From Hetaerina americana (taxonomy: Eukaryota; Arthropoda; Insecta; Odonata; Calopterygidae): DNA of 64,000 nt. The stretch is taken from the NCBI GenBank assembly GCA_022747635.1, contig JAKTNV010000167.1:62001-126000 (forward strand). The letters are read 5' to 3'. This document shows, in pieces, positions 15,019 to 34,218 of the stretch. Position numbers and translations under genes: made by a program. The notes beneath the pieces are model-generated. The model saw nothing but the letters and a program-made list of their open reading frames with translations, had not been told where the DNA came from and did not search any database. Numbering within the stretch: the first letter of the stretch is position 1; each line of letters begins with the position of its first letter.

Positions 15019-21506
<6,488 letters not shown>

Positions 21507-22043
21507 CTAGTATACACAAGAGTACTTTCTGCATTGAGATATAATCATCATCTGTCGGATAAAATCTCACACCGCAAAGGAAATAGCCAATTATCTTGAC
21601 CTCTAATCAGGACATATATGATAGATATTTATTTCCCACTTGACTTTGTGGGGTCCTTCCATTTTGAAAGAACCGAGGAAAAATAAATTCTTCATTCACA
21701 CTTAATTATGAACGACCATGCAGCTATGAAAAAACACAAATGGTTCTGAGGAGACTCCATTACAGGAAAACAATGATCACGGTAAATAAGGAGTGGATTT
21801 TAAAAGTTTATATTATTTGTTTGTTTATTCAGGACCATTCGTAAACTGCGGAACAAGCTAACGAATGAAATTACGCACTCATATGTGAACTGCCCAAATA
21901 ATACGCAAACTGGTGCAACCTGGCGGCTATGATGAGGACTATAGACCAAATGAGCCGTATGTGTTTGGCGTATCGTCGAGCTGTGCGTATGGTGCCAGTT
22001 ATGTTAGTTTCTGTTGTCCTTGTTTTTTTCTTTTTTTCACAAA

Positions 22044-22735
22044 TGGAAATTGGCGAAATTACGGAGCAACGAATCAACATCAAGTTTTCTGGAGAATTGC
22101 GGTAAAAGTTATGAAGACATTACTGAAATGTTGACAGCTGTTTACGGTGATGATTCTCTGAAGAAAACATCCGTTTTCAAGTGTATTAAGCGTTTTAAAG
22201 ACGGCCAACAAAACGCCACGGATGATGCAAGACTGGGACGACCTTCAACCACCTGTGTTGACGACAACATTGATCGTGTGCGGTCCCTTGTCCTTACTGA
22301 TCGTCGAAAAAGTGTCCTAATGATTGCTGATGAAAATCAACAGTGCACACAATTTTAACCAATTAGATGGATGTATCCTTCACCATGACAATGCACCTGC
22401 ACATTCAGCATTGATTGTTCCCCAGTTTACGGAAAAAAGTTCGACTCTATATTCGCGAGATCTGGCCCCCTGCATTTTTTTCCTAATCCCAAATTGCAAA
22501 AATGTGATGAGGGGATATTGATGGGAAGATGTGGACGTAATAAAGCAAGGGAAGACGAGAAAACTAAGTAGCCTAACTGCTGAGGGCTGAGGGATTCCAA
22601 GGGTGCTTTAAACAGTGAAAAATAAGATGGAATACGTGCTTAGCAACGAATGGAGAGTACTTTGAAGGGGACAAAATCGATGTAGAATAAATTGTGCGAA
22701 ATAAAGTTTTTATGGCCTCATTTCGCGAATTTATT
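22044..22735 (+). mobile_element. mariner-family transposon, internally deleted
   Basis: N-terminal transposase sequence (GKSYEDITEMLTAVYGDDSL, then RFKDGQQNATDDARLGRPST) is the helix-turn-helix end of a mariner transposase. It jumps directly to the C-terminal catalytic part (LHHDNAPAHSAL, then DLAPCIFFLIP) and finishes with GEYFEGDKIDVE and a stop at about 22689. The region with the first catalytic Asp is missing and the halves lie in different frames, so this is a dead internal-deletion copy. The position after DLAPC that is normally Asp reads Ile. Terminal inverted repeats were not delimited; the element probably extends somewhat upstream of 22044. Confidence 0.85.
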
Positions 22736-23156
22736 GGACAGAGTAATAAGTTTACTACGTAATCATGAGGCCCAGTCTTGCCAGCAACAAGAACTTTGTT
22801 AAACGTTGTGAACGAGACATACTACTGAAAAAAAATGATGAAAAATCAGACCTCTCCAGAGCTCTCATGTCCCAGGGTTCAGACCAAACGAGGACCGAAT
22901 GGATCCTATTGAGAGTCACGTGAAGATATATGGATGGGTATAACTTTTACTTTGTAAATCCATAAGATGAAGTTTCTTTTAGATTAATTACATTTATTTT
23001 AGCGAAATATGTTTCAAAGAAAAGCTTTTTACGTCAAACTATTTCAGATGTGTTGATCATGCAGATTAGCAATGAAGAAATCAAACAGTATTACAAATGG
23101 ATATAAAAAGATTGAGAAAGAGTCTGAGTTCTGCACAAGAGTATATGCTACAAAAT

Positions 23157-23427
23157 AGTCCATAGAGGATCTCCCACCTTTTCTAAAACCTTCAAGTAGT
23201 TCCGCAGGAATGTTGTCTACTCCCACGGCCTCATTTGATTTAATTTCCCTTGGTGTCCTTTCTACCTAATCATCGAGTAAGCCTGAACCTAAGCTGTCTT
23301 CATCTGCGTCATTATTTCCTTTCTATATCTAAGTTTGCTGGCCTTAGTTCTTTACCGTTCAATTCTATGCATTCCTCCCATGTATCTTAGATCTTTTCTG
23401 CTTTAACTATTAATTTACCCGACTATA
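23157..23427 (-). mobile_element. RTE LINE fragment
   Basis: On the minus strand it encodes NKAVGVDNIP-like sequence (here GVDNIPAELLEG). The DNA aligns by eye with 58940-59190 of the larger RTE copy, which is the linker between endonuclease and reverse transcriptase. Stops and indels make it non-coding. It lies inside intron 2 of the receptor gene in the same orientation as that gene. Confidence 0.8.
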
Positions 23428-23691
23428 ATATTACACTTTAACAACGTTATATAAAATTAAATGTTTGCACAATACATTTTGTGAACAAAAAATGTATTAT
23501 CGCTCTGGTCCACAGGTCGCGTAAATGCTGTTTAACTGGAGTGAATGTCGTTTTCTTAATCGACTAAACCATTATCAGAAATACTGGCAAGCGGTAACAT
23601 TATGAATGCAAATCCATCAAGGCGCTATTCTCTCGGTGATGGTTTTTTAAATTTATTAGTTTCATTAATTTCAATTTACTATTTAACACAA

Positions 23692-24350
23692 TCACTTTTT
23701 CTTTTCAATAAGTTTCTCTAAATCATCACATACCTCCATCCTCCTCGCTGATTTTGACCCATAGTAGGGCCCAGTTAGACCCATAGTAGCATTACATTTT
23801 CCCGGAAAAATTATTACCCGCACTGTATTAACATTGCTGTAGCTTAATGCCGCCAACCTTTTTACTAATCTGTGCCCAATGGGCTCCAAAGTATTTTTCT
23901 TTTTCATTTCTAACATTTTCTCGGCAGCTATCGTTACCCCATTTTTAAGATCCGTCCTTATTTCTTATTTCCTAACAATAAACAAGAATTCCCGTAAGGG
24001 AATTTGTTTTTCATGTCTTTCGCTCCCGTTAAAGTTTCACATTCAAATTTGACACAGACTATCTTCTTTAAACCTTTGAAATTCAAGAAATATTTTAAAC
24101 CTAACAACCAAGTTACGAAAATTTGTATCTTGTCACAGAAAATACTATGAATCCAAGAGACTGTCCTTAAATCAATGTTTAAGCGCACCGCTATATAATT
24201 GGAATCTTCCCGTACCTCCCGAAAACGTCCCATTGTACCTACGCCTGCAATAGTATTTGAAGTGATGATAGTTTTTATCGAACGCTTACTACAGCAAAAG
24301 TCGTTTACTTCATTCTTCCACTTTCCTTTCCATCTTCTTCCTCTGTTCAT
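23692..24350 (-). other. Unrecognised coding-like frames
   Basis: Two adjacent minus-strand frames look more protein-like than their surroundings. One (23958-24350, 130 codons) begins with a basic stretch (NRGRRWKGKWKNEVNDFCC). The other (23692 to about 23965) contains KNGVTIAAEKMLEMKKKN and ends in a Lys-rich tail. I recognise no family. They could be decayed parts of one transposable-element ORF interrupted by frameshifts, or chance. They sit in an intron of the receptor gene. Confidence 0.25.
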
Positions 24351-25759
24351 TACTCGTACTTATTCCAAAAACATACATTTCTTAATTTCTCTATTGCTTA
24401 CGTGCACTGATATTTGCATTGGTCCACCATATTCATCCTTCATCATAAAACTTACAACTTAGATCTTTCGTAATTATTATCCCTATTTCCTGCACATAAA
24501 CTATATACAGTCGAGTTTGATAATTCTTATCGATCAAACATGACGGCTGATTTAAAAAAGATTGAGTCACTTCTGAGTCTGTTTCATTCTCCGAACTTCT
24601 ATTAAAACGTATTGAATGGAAGGACAAATTATTGGAAACCTCTACGGAGTCCAAAGGTAAAGGGATTGGATAAGGAATCACAATGGGCAGTGAAAGGCAA
24701 GGGAGATTGGTAGGGTTATCCATTTCAATTCAGACCTTTCAACATATACACGGAGGCAACGGTTGGGAGGAACGAGAAGGACTGGAGGTAAGAAAAAAGT
24801 AAATGGAGGAGTAATGGGGTGAGATTTGCGGAGGTACAATTTTAATAGCCACTCATTAAAAGATATTATAATCACTGCGGGCGTGCGATAGACATTGGTT
24901 GATAAGCAATCATGAAAGACCGAATGCAAGTAATGTCTCAATAAATAAAAAATAAGTCAAAATTAAATTTGAACAGCATATATAAGGGCAAGTAAAATAC
25001 GCCACCTTTTTAGGAGCAATTCGAAAAAGACAGGAAAAGTAGATCCCTGACATACTGAATGAAAATTAAATATTGCAAACTGATATAGCGGATAATGTTG
25101 CATAAACGAGGGAGAGGAGGGACAACTGTATTTATTTTGAACGTAATTAATATAGGTTATAGGTCAAGAGAGGTTACTCTAAGTATTTGGAACAAAAAAT
25201 AATATACAACTCGTATATAATGTACTAAGTAACTAATAAACGACTTGCATCTAAACATAATGGTATATATGCATATAAAATATGGTGTGCATATGTATTA
25301 CAGAGCACTTCCTTTGTCTCGATTAAGGTTCGAGATACTATTCAAGAGACATTTTTTTAATTTCTTGACTGGGGGATAATAAATATTTGCCTCGTAAAAA
25401 TTGAATCAAATTAAATTGTTAATTACAAATGTGCTGTCTTTCATGTAAATCGGAGATATAATGCCCCAGTTACACTTGAGGATCATCGATATTTCTTAAT
25501 TATTAGAATCGTAATGGAGCAAAGAAAACCAACAAGTTTAACATTTGTAATGTGTACCTTTCCAAAGTTGAAATCATTTATAGTAAAATGATTTACAGTG
25601 TAAAACTGTGCCGCAACTGATTCTCAAAATTTAAAACCAGTCTTGAAAAAGCTCTACTTTTAAAGCCCATTCTATTCGTATCATACCTTTCATAACCCCC
25701 CGATTGACCTATTGATTTCCCCTTTAAACCTCCTTCCTACATATGAGGCGTTTGAGTTA

Positions 25760-26212
<453 letters not shown>

Positions 26213-29200
26213 CTAAAATGAAAGATCGGGAGGAATCAAAAGACTGAATTTATGGTGGCATTACATTCCGTATTAAAATTATACAGGAATATAAGGAATC
26301 GAGAACTTTGATCATGATGCACCGACTGATATGATATTTTATGAAATGGGAAGGCATACTGGAATTCATAGCCATTATTTTCTTCCTCGTCTCACAGATC
26401 TAGATTCAGAGATGTGCAAGAAATTCTATCCCACTTTAATTATCACGACAAAGGAAGCAAAATACATCACTAGATAAGATGAAAACAGAAAAAAAACGGT
26501 GAACAACCATAAATATTCTAGGTATGATTACAGGGAAGTATTAATACATTAATAAGTTTAATTGCCGTTATCTTGAATGTTAGAAAACCACAATTATTTA
26601 TTTTCTCGCTTAATAAAAGTAATATTAGCTAATATTGCGTAATTAGGAACCAATTAATATAAATTTCTGGTCTACCTATTGCTGACTTGGAATTGAACGG
26701 TCTCTATGTGGGTACCCTTGGTTCTGGTTCACCTGAAATTTCACTTGTTTTAATATATACCCAGTAATAATAAATTTATATTAAATACTAAAAATGGGAT
26801 TATAATTTTTTAAATGGAAAAGTATTGACATATATTAAAAAGAAGCGTCCGCAGAATTTACATATTTGTATTTTATTAATCCCCGATTTCCGTTCGCAAA
26901 TACCGACGTTCCCTATTTCTTTCGTGTTTATTCTATTTAGAGCAAGCAATAAATTCCGATGTTCCGTTCACAAAGTTTCGATTTTACTCGTCACATCTTC
27001 TGCATCCATCTCACTTTGATCAGCACCCTCCAAAGAGTAAACAACTGCACATGCACAAACCACATTCCCGTCGACCCACACCCTCGCGCCCCCTATTCTC
27101 CCACTTTTCTCTCAAAAACGAGGGATTTGTTGAGGTCGGCAGCGTCTTCCGCGGTCTGTTCTTTAGATTTAGAAGTCCCTAGGGAAAATATTTACGTAAA
27201 ACTGAACATGGACGCAACTCCCGTTTATTCACAGTTAATAATTGCTGATCTGAATTGCTCCGTCCATAAGCTTCACGTTCTGGGTCGATCGTAAAGTCTT
27301 CAAAATACCTTCGATGAGTACATATGCAAATAGTGAGTTAAACATTAAAGGCTACCGTCCGAAATAATTCTTTCTAGCTCTCTTGCCTTAATACCGTCAA
27401 ATTTTTGTGAGTGCATAGCGCTACAACGTTTTTCATTTGTATTTGTGTCCCAACACATTCCGGTTATGCTAACTCAAATTATAAACTCTGATACAGTAAG
27501 TATTTAAAATTACATTGCATGATTACAACATTAGATATTAAAAATTATTTCGTCTGTACGAAGTTTGTTTATTATATCCTTCCCAAATACGTATCTGTTC
27601 AAAATAAAACTTTTTTTTCCTTCTTAAGTTTGTAAACTAAAACATACGACTCTTGATCGGGAATGCATACGTTTAAATTACTGCCGGATGATTTATAATC
27701 AGTTTCGTCCTTACGGTCGTAAATTTTCCGAATCAAGCCGATAGAAAAGTATGACTCCAGTAAATAATTCACATTCCACGGAAATAAAATCGTCGGAAAT
27801 AAAAAAAATTATTGGCAGGATTGATCGAATGATTCGAAGAGATATGTACCAGAGCCGATAGCATCCGTCGAACTCGGACATTTTAAAACGTTCAATCTAT
27901 CCTAAAAAATGTATGTCCCACTTGAGAGTGATGTGTATCACAAAATATTTGTGTTCTTTATTCAGCAGGAAAATTCCATATTGAAAATTAAACCCAGCTG
28001 CAATCCCTTACCAGTTTTTGGATATAACTCCCAATATGTTTGCAGCGCCTTCCCTTCCAACCGCTTTCCTCGCGTTTCACACCCACGCCATTTACCCACC
28101 AATTAACGCATTAATTTTTCTAAGCGTACAACTCAATGTCCTAGCTTCAGTGAACCCGAGGAAATTTGAAGCAAGTTCGTAATTTGTAAGCAGAGCAAAT
28201 TTTAGGGCCAAAGTAAAAATAACGGTTTACATTTATTAGCAGTAATCTGAAAATTTGAAGAAACTACTCAGTCCAATTGCCAACTTTGTTATTTAAACAT
28301 CTTGGGCGTGGAATTTTTCATGATGACCCAAATGAGCATGTGATTTAGATATTCTTACCAAAGATCAGTGGAGAGAATGTTTTCATTTAAAGATAAAATA
28401 GGTAGATGATGTTGTTTCTTAGGGTGATAAATGAATTGATAAAATTGGGGCCACAAGAGGTGTTAAAATTAACTGCAGGGGATAAAAATTACAACAATAC
28501 GCCACAACACCGTTGTTACAATGGAGAATCCAGTATTTTTATGAGTAAATGACGGAAAACAGTTCAGAGAAGGTACAAAGACAAACGCGAGCGTCCGACA
28601 AAAATATCCGCTCATGTACTCGTGTGCTTATTTTTCAAAGACATCACATCTAGTAACGCACTAATTTCTGCCTATTTGCCATCGCTTATATGTTGATAAA
28701 TAATAAATATTAGCAGAAACATTAAGCGAAGGTAATCATATTGCAACAGGAATCTCATAACTGGGAAGACTAAATGAAACGCCAACTTTCAGTTATGCAG
28801 AAGACAGCAACAAGAAGAATGTCACAATTTAAGGTCGGAAGAACAGAAAAAGACGGTCATTGTTTGATTTTCAGGAAGATAGGTTTCTTAATTTTTGCGC
28901 CGAGCATTGCAGTGAAACGACAGAGAAAAAATTAGTTCTGCCATTTGAACATGTATTTTTCATGGGTATATTAAGAGTTCTCGTATTAATATTGCTATTT
29001 TGACTAGTGATCCCGATCTGGTGCTCAAATTTAAAACTAATAAAAATAAATATACTCAAATTTAAAAAGAAAAGTTAAACGATTTAAATTTTTATAAGTT
29101 TATCACGTGTTTCATATAGATTTTTTAGATAATTAATATATAGGAACAACAATCACTGTATAAAAAATGCATACATTATTTAATATTATGATGGTACGTT

Positions 29201-29388
29201 TTCACAGAGAAAATATTTTCCAATAAAAACTAACCTCCCTTGTTCAGCTATTACTTGTGCAGTAAGTCATGTACCTATAAAAACAGATTCCGCGAAACAA
29301 TTTGCCGGAGGGGAAAAGAAAATGGTTTGACCATTGCTCTTTCCCTTCGGATGGTAACAATCCAAAGAGGGGTCAGAGGATCACTCAC
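26213..29388 (-). other. mGluR intron 1
   Basis: A 3.2-kb phase-0 intron between the exon ending VEATFM and the exon starting ALEAIN. On the minus strand the donor is ATG/GTGAGT and the acceptor is preceded by a T/C-rich tract ending TTTTAG. No transposon ORF, RNA gene or further exon was recognised inside it. Confidence 0.85.
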
Positions 29389-29835
29389 CATAAAAGTCGC
29401 CTCCACTCTCTGGATGCCGTAGAGTTCCCTGACCTCCCCGCACTGCAGCCTCCCCCCGGCTCCTCCCGCCGCCAAACTCCGCCCTCCCTTGGGTGCCTGC
29501 TTCTGGTTTGGCTGGTGATGCACAGAGAAGAGCGCCCCAATGGTGAAGTCGCCGGGGAGCACCGCCGGGACGTTGCCCCGCGTCTTCCTGGGACTCGGGG
29601 GCCGGGGAAAGGGGAGCGAGCGGGCCGCACCCGCCGAGCCGCCCTTCCCGCCCTCCTCCGTCCCCCAAGCATCCTCTCCCCGGCCGCCGCCAACCCCGAC
29701 GCCGAACGCCTCCCCGTCCGCATAGAAGTAGCCCCGAGCCACGCCGACGGCGCTCGCGAGGGCCAGAGCCCAGACGGCCGCCCGAGCGACGGCGGCGGGC
29801 GGAAGAGAGCTGGCGGCCCGCGGGCCAGGCGTCAT
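29389..29835 (-). CDS. mGluR-family receptor, coding exon 1 (signal peptide and start of ligand-binding domain)
   Basis: The exon encodes residues 1-149 of a class C GPCR for glutamate-type ligands. I chose the first true ATG in frame (29833-29835); the open frame upstream has no ATG. Residues 1-35 form a signal peptide (Ala/Leu-rich core, ending near VARG). A Gly-rich, Pro/Arg-rich spacer follows, then GDFTIGALFSVHHQP at about 95-109 and CGEVRELYGIQRVEA at 132-146. Tyr139 and Arg143 align with the glutamate-contacting Y74 and R78 of mGluR1. The conserved ligand residues argue for a true glutamate receptor rather than the altered-ligand insect paralogue (mangetout/mXR), though orthology to that gene cannot be excluded. 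The exon is unusually GC-rich. Confidence 0.9.
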
Positions 29836-30860
29836 TGCTCCAGGCGGCCCGCTCTCCACTTGTTCCTCCTCATCCCTCGGCGTGGAACGGGGAAAGCACA
29901 AGCAAGTCAACACATACGCTCGGAACGAAGCGAAATTACCCCTGGTCACACTTGATCTCGTACCCTTCTGAAATGTTCTCTCTATTGGATTCTAACTCGA
30001 GGAGCGGTTCCAATCTTAATCACACTGGTATTGAATACATTGAGGCTGCTGGTTGATACGAGTACTAAATTAGTATCTAACAATGAACAACACTTTAATT
30101 GGTCCCTTATTCATGTTCGGTTTAAGTATACCATCACTAAGAGCAAGCTAAGAAAATCCTTGCGCAAGAGACTCTAGTCACTCCCTCTCCTCTCGTCACC
30201 CGACCCGCGTACGCACGGAAGCGAAATCATATTATTCGATTCCCTCAGAAATACTTTCCCAGTAAAAGGTGCATATGCGTTCTGAATGCAAATTAAACTT
30301 CGAATAAACTTCTTGGAGTTGATGGACAAATGGAGGCACTCGTCGATTAAAAATTAATCACACATTAGCTGGAGAAATAAGGGATAGTCTCTCTTCCCTA
30401 AATACGTTTTAAACTCTATTTCCAAAATACGGAAGCGTTTACTGGAAATTACGTAATCTAGCGAGAACACTCATTTTAATTAAGAGCAAAGTTGAGCACT
30501 TTGGAAGACAATTTCATTTCGGCTTGAGTCCTTCCGTTATCGGCACCCTGACTCGAGGGCGCGAACAGCTGCTGAAATCGCAGTCTCCATGAGAATATGA
30601 GCGGCCATTTCCTATGGTTGTGGATATCCAGGCGGAGGTGCGAATGCAAGGGAGGTGGAGAAACAGTGATGCGTCCGCCTTCCCCTCCAGTCGTCGCCTC
30701 CAGCGCAGGGCCCTGATCTTTATTCGGCCCCCGCGACCCGAAGAAAGTTTCAGAGTGCTCGGTGACCCGAGGGAATTCGACTTCCAAGGGACGACACCAC
30801 CTGAAATCAAAAAGGCGGGTGAAATCATTGATTGAAAGCACAAGACACTCCAAAGGAGAT
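29836..30860 (-). promoter_or_regulatory. Candidate promoter / 5' UTR region of the mGluR gene
   Basis: GC-rich sequence continues a short way upstream of the start codon. A second GC-rich block lies at about 30540-30800, whereas the surrounding DNA is AT-rich. By position this is where the 5' UTR and promoter of the minus-strand receptor gene would be expected. Open frames in the second block have no recognisable domain. No TATA box or initiator could be assigned, so the call rests on base composition and position only. Confidence 0.3.
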
Positions 30861-32949
30861 CCTCCATTTGTTTCACGCCGTTACTTGTGCTCCTAGTGGT
30901 CGAGGTATGGAGAAAATTCACATTTGACAGCCGAATTACATGCATTCGTAGATCTATGAGTTGAGTGTTAATTAAAACTAACATATAGAAGTATATAATG
31001 GCGAGCTGAGAAAATTGAAAAAAATTTCCTTAGATCGCCCGAAGCTAAGAGATTTATTCCTATCGGACGACTCCCAGAGCAGTCTGTGGCCTAATGTTAT
31101 GTTATGATCGGCTAACATCGGTCTATTATTTCTTGAATTTTCGCTCTCCAGAGCATTTATTTAAGGATCGAAAATTCCTTATTTCACATTGACATTCCTA
31201 TCAACGTATGACTGTGAATTAATAATAATAATAATCATTACTATGAATCATCCACAGTAATCGTTTTTACAATAAGATCCGATGATAATCCAACAATCCT
31301 GTCGTTCCCAACTAGAATCTTAATTTTTTCATAATTTATTAGCTTTACATTTCATGTAATGAATCACTCGATTTTGAATATCCGATTATTAGTCCTATTC
31401 TTTATTTATTCTACCGTCAATTAGACTGATATTTCTTAGAGAGAGAAGGATAAGTTTATTACATTTTCAATGCAGCGTTTTCAACAACTTCTTTTCTTCC
31501 TTCTCTTTGGACCTCTTCAATGCTAACACAATCATAGAAAAAGTGAATGGAAGAGACTACCTCGATTTCTATAAAACTGATTACTGAAAATGAAGTCATA
31601 CAAGTTCTGGAAAAAAACAAAATATGCCTCGTTGTCATAGCTACACGGTCGTGGATACCCATTACATTAACAGACTTAGAGCTCCATGTTTTGTTATTAG
31701 TGTGTTAATTTAAGGGGCATCCATTGTAATTACTATTACTATCTCCAAGGACGTTGATCACTCTTCCTAGTCGGCTCTTTATTCTTGTTTCCACTCCTTC
31801 CAGCTGGCCTCTGCATTCCTCCATAGTTTCTTGAATATCGTGCTCTCTGCGTAAGTAATCATATGCTCACACATTCTCTCTTACTACTTGACCCAAAATT
31901 ACTTGGATTACTGTCTTTTGAGGAAGGCGTTCCTTAAGGGACAAACGCTCAAAATCGGAGAGTGCGCGGTAAAAGGTGAATATCAAGGTTAGCCAAGTTC
32001 AATTTAAGAAGTTTCATATTTGCTTAAACTAAATTAATATTAGGAGAGGGGAGTTGTGAGTGTGCTTTTTATTTGAGATTTAAAAATGCCTGAATTACCA
32101 ATTAAAAAGTTTCAGATATTTTTCTGAGGAACGCAGGAATCGCTGCCACAAAATGTCGCCTGAAGTTTCCATAGTGTTTCAAAAAATTGAATATATGAGT
32201 TCAAAATGAGAGTTTTCATTTCCTTTCTGAAAGAGAAGAAGTTTTCTTAGAAAGTAAACTATAAAATAAGTGAGTGTCTAAAAGATCTGATATCACCTTT
32301 CGAAAACTACTTGCCACAACCTCAAGATAAGAGCAATATGGATCCTTGTGAATGAGAATATTTCCACGGAGCCTGTCCATCCAGCAAAGGAAAAAATGTT
32401 TCTCAAACTTTCGGACGATTCTACTGCAAAACGTTATCGTCAAGTAAATAACATTTCGAACTAACATTAGGAGAAAATATGAACAACATACCAACAAGGG
32501 CCTTCAGTTCCTGATGCCTTTTACATGTACAGAGATGATATCAATGACTTCCTCTTCTCAATAAAGATAACGTAGAAAGCTTGAGTCAGATAATGAGTCG
32601 AAATTAAAACTAAAATCTCGGAAATTTACAGGAAATCAGATAGATAAGAATAGTCAAGAGCTCGAAACTAAAATGTGTTCAGTGTCCAATACATATAATA
32701 TAAAATTTTAAGGTAAAGCCAAATATTAATACACAGTGATAGATTGAATTGAGGAATTACAGTGCTATTACAGATTTTGATTACTAAAAGTAAAAATGTA
32801 ATACAATGTCTCTTTACCTTATTAGTTTATTGTTTTCAATTCAATCGCTGGCCTATCTGCTTGAAGTTTCAACATATATATCAAATAACAAAGTTTATGG
32901 ATTAAAAATTAATAATATTAGGGCAAAATTGATAAAAAATGCAGCTTAA
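30861..32949. other. Non-coding DNA with one short coiled-coil-like frame
   Basis: Mostly AT-rich sequence. A short TAA microsatellite lies at about 31216-31235. On the minus strand about 31690-31860 there is an open stretch that includes HDIQETMEECRGQLEGVETR, resembling the coiled-coil part of a retroelement ORF1, with no further support. Near 31918-31960 a GAGGAAGGC...GGGACAAACGCT motif resembles retroelement terminal motifs. Confidence 0.35.
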
Positions 32950-33390
32950 CAGTCGTGCTGCAGCGTTTAATAAGATTTCTCCTCTTCTTTGCAACTGAAT
33001 GAACGAATTTCTTTCTTCCTTAATCTTTGTAGGACTTAGTTATTGCTGATTCTCTCACTCCATTTAATCTCATCATTCGTCCGTAACACCACATTTCCTC
33101 TGCTATCAATCTTCTCTTTTGGGCTCCTGTACTTCCAAAGCCTGGTTACCATATAGTAGCGGGTCTCATAACTATGTTTTAATGAAGTGTTACCTTACTT
33201 AAAAGCTAACTTTGCTAGTTGGATGCAGACTCTCCTTCTAGTAGAATGCCTTCGTTGTTTGGATATTCTCCATTTCCTTGCTTCTTCGATCAATGGAGAT
33301 CCTACTTCCCAGGTGAAATATTCTCATATTTATTCTAGTTTCCGGTACCGTATTTCTTTGCCGTTATTTCAATAGTTTATTTTTACATAG
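32950..33390 (-). mobile_element. Degraded LINE reverse-transcriptase C-terminal remnant
   Basis: Minus-strand conceptual translation, allowing stops, gives pieces such as GSPLIEEARKWRISKQRR and EIKWSERISNN followed by VLQRLRKKEIRSF. This follows the order of the region C-terminal to the RT domain in RTE-like LINEs (IKTRIAMAK...; WTERVTNEEVL...). It is not closely similar to the RTE family elsewhere in this window, so it probably belongs to another, older family. The call rests on pattern recognition over a heavily decayed sequence. Confidence 0.4.
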
Positions 33391-33569
33391 CTCGTTGTTG
33401 TTAACTTTAAGTTTTATAAATCAATTGAATTTATATGAATACATAAATCCGCTTCATATCTTACTTTTTTTAGCAATATTATTGTATCACCACAGAAGCG
33501 TTCCTTGCCTACTGCTACCTCATGTGCATCAATTCAAGATTTTTAATTTTTATTCATTGTTTTGTGTGA

Positions 33570-33570
<1 letters not shown>

Positions 33571-33626
<56 letters not shown>

Positions 33627-33728
33627 TATATAAATAAATAAATATATATATATATGTGTGTGTGTGTACTATATACATACATACACACGCACTCACGTAC
33701 GCGCGCAAGCACAAGCACACACACACGA
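33571..33728. repeat. Compound microsatellite (TA)n, (TG)n, (CA)n
   Basis: A long TA tract to about 33622 is followed by TAAA-type units, another short TA tract, (TG)n near 33655-33668, then TACA/CACG units and (CA)n near 33715-33725. Open frames through it are artefacts. Confidence 0.95.
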
Positions 33729-34099
33729 GGATAGGCTGAAAACTAATGCACGCATACTTGTAGATCACAAACAAAACGGCATTCATAAGCACTCCTAGTG
33801 GCATGTGGAAGTAAGATTTCCCCTCACATGCCTGCACAGCTTCGAGGTCGTTTCATTCATCCAGTGTGCTTTGAAAATCGGGAGTATGGAGACGTGTTCT
33901 AATGCTATGTTAGCGCGAGTTAAACAGCGTGCTTTTGTTGAATTTTTAACAGATGAATAAGTGACTCCTACAGAGATTCTCATCCTTCTAAACTAGTAGT
34001 ATCTTATCCTTCGGTTTGGTTTCTACTATTAATGGTAGAAGGATAGGAAAAACACTAGTTTTTTGATGAAGTTTTCCGAGGTCTTCGAAGAGTGCCATA
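33729..34099. other. Non-coding DNA between repeats
   Basis: I see no gene or element here. The stretch separates the compound microsatellite from the inverted repeat. Confidence 0.5.
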
Positions 34100-34218
34100 T
34101 TGGCCGACGTTTCTATTCTCAACTCGTGCATTGTTCTCAGGGTAGATGAGAACGATGAGGATGATGCTTCCTCTACCCAGAGGACGATGCACGAGTCGAG
34201 CATCGAAATTTCGGCCAA
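34100..34218. repeat. Imperfect 50-bp inverted repeat (foldback)
   Basis: The arm 34100-34149 (starting TTGGCCGA) and the reverse complement of 34169-34218 match at roughly 40 of 50 positions by eye, separated by a 19-bp loop. Both arms contain ACTCGTGCAT. The RNA or single strand could form a long hairpin. The accumulated mismatches indicate age or compensatory change. It may be a foldback element or the terminus of a Penelope-like element; no coding sequence is attached. Confidence 0.75.

Noticed and set aside
29302..29955. Long plus-strand frame (217 codons)
   Set aside because: Antisense of mGluR exon 1; open only because the exon is GC-rich.
30514..30984. 156-codon minus-strand frame upstream of the receptor
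   Set aside because: No signal peptide, domain or splice join to exon 1; more likely 5' flank or UTR.
33395..33837. Tyr-Ile repeat proteins
   Set aside because: Translations of (TA)n; the same applies to frames at 35652-35901, 56643-56825 and 57093-57320.
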